Source: Firmicutes bacterium UBA3914
GTDB taxonomy: Bacteria; Bacillota; Limnochordia; Darwinibacteriales; Darwinibacteriaceae
DNA length: 5,940 bases
NCBI GenBank assembly: GCA_002391385.1
Contig: DGEY01000015.1
Location: forward strand, 31,311-37,250
Direction: 5' to 3'
The notes under the pieces were generated by a model. It was not told the DNA's origin. It saw nothing but the letters and a program-made list of their open reading frames with translations, and ran no database searches. Both the position numbers and the translations under genes were made by a program. Below, piece by piece: positions 5,701 through 5,940 of this stretch (its first letter is position 1; every line of letters begins with the position of its first letter).

Positions 5701-5940
5701 GTGTGCCCGGCATGTCTACCGAGCCGATGGGTTGAGAGAAACCCTACCGCCCAACCAGCGGGAAGGTAACCAGCAGGCAAGGGCGCCACTGGCAACAGTG
5801 GGGTCTGGAGGAAGCCGAGGGGGTGCCTTGGAACATAGCGTAAGCGAACCGGGGTTGGCTTGTAGAGTGGGTAACCCTGCCGCGAATGGGAAAGCCCGAT
5901 AGCTGGATAGCTCTGCAAGTTAGGACGGATGGCTTCAAGG
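5701..5940 (+). mobile_element. 5' part of a group II intron, probably class IIC (domain I, cut by window end)
   Basis: The segment opens with GTGTGCCCGGCATG, which fits the group II 5' consensus GUGYG. From memory these 14 bases equal the start of the Oceanobacillus iheyensis class IIC intron. Further shared landmarks include CAAGGGYGYC (about 5778-5787), a hairpin with GNRA loop (CCACTG-GCAA-CAGTGG, 5786-5801) and GTCTGGAGGAAGC (5803-5815). Further short stems, such as GGGTT/AACCC near 5730-5745, fit a folded domain I. Its position directly after a terminator T-tract is the known insertion preference of IIC introns, which recognise the stem-loop plus a very short IBS1. No protein-coding frame here is credible, as expected for domain I. 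A reverse transcriptase/maturase reading frame and domains V-VI are expected beyond the window, but whether they are intact is unknown. Confidence 0.85.

Noticed and set aside
5342..5902. Plus-strand reading frame running from within the second permease into the intron
   Set aside because: It is out of frame with the permease, crosses the terminator and intron boundary, and shows no domain; this is chance openness in GC-rich DNA.
1..5940. CRISPR arrays, tRNA or rRNA genes, insertion-sequence ends
   Set aside because: No regularly spaced repeats, cloverleaf-like segments or IS terminal repeats were seen; the only mobile element is the group II intron at the right edge.

Overview
The window is a GC-rich (about 58-60% by eye) bacterial chromosomal segment with dense genes, strong AGGAGG-type ribosome binding sites, GTG as well as ATG starts, and several intrinsic (Rho-independent) terminators. 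This style fits Bacillota-like anaerobes. The sugar-binding protein has a cleavable signal peptide ending in an ordinary signal peptidase I site, with no lipobox cysteine. That suggests a cell with a true periplasm, such as a diderm Bacillota lineage (Limnochordia-like). The taxonomic placement is inference.

Left part, minus strand: a family 18 glycoside hydrolase (265-1344) with an intact catalytic motif and no signal peptide is followed by a terminator-like hairpin (236-263). Next comes the beginning of a small membrane-anchored protein of unknown function (173 down to 1), cut by the window edge. Divergently transcribed on the plus strand is an AEC-family (auxin efflux carrier type) membrane transporter (1497-2402).

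Centre and right, plus strand: a three-gene carbohydrate ABC importer lacks its own ATPase. It consists of a solute-binding protein (2551-3819), a first permease (3907-4773) and a second permease (4776-5639). The two permeases resemble the AglF/AglG alpha-glucoside permeases known from Sinorhizobium, and the binding protein resembles AglE. A near-perfect LacI-family-type operator (2510-2527) lies just upstream of the binding-protein gene and overlaps a hairpin in the presumed leader. A strong terminator-like hairpin between the binding protein and the permeases (3846-3878) probably makes the binding protein more abundant than the permeases. The ATPase must come from elsewhere, as with shared MsmX/MalK-type ATPases.

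Right edge: the operon ends in a strong intrinsic terminator (5665-5700). Immediately after its T-tract, at 5701, begins the 5' part of a group II intron, probably class IIC, which runs out of the window. Inserting directly behind a terminator hairpin is the known target preference of IIC introns, so position and sequence support each other.

I saw no CRISPR array, tRNA, rRNA or wholly novel multi-gene system. The most noteworthy points are the intron at the terminator, the operator and leader architecture of the sugar operon, and the non-lipoprotein binding protein.
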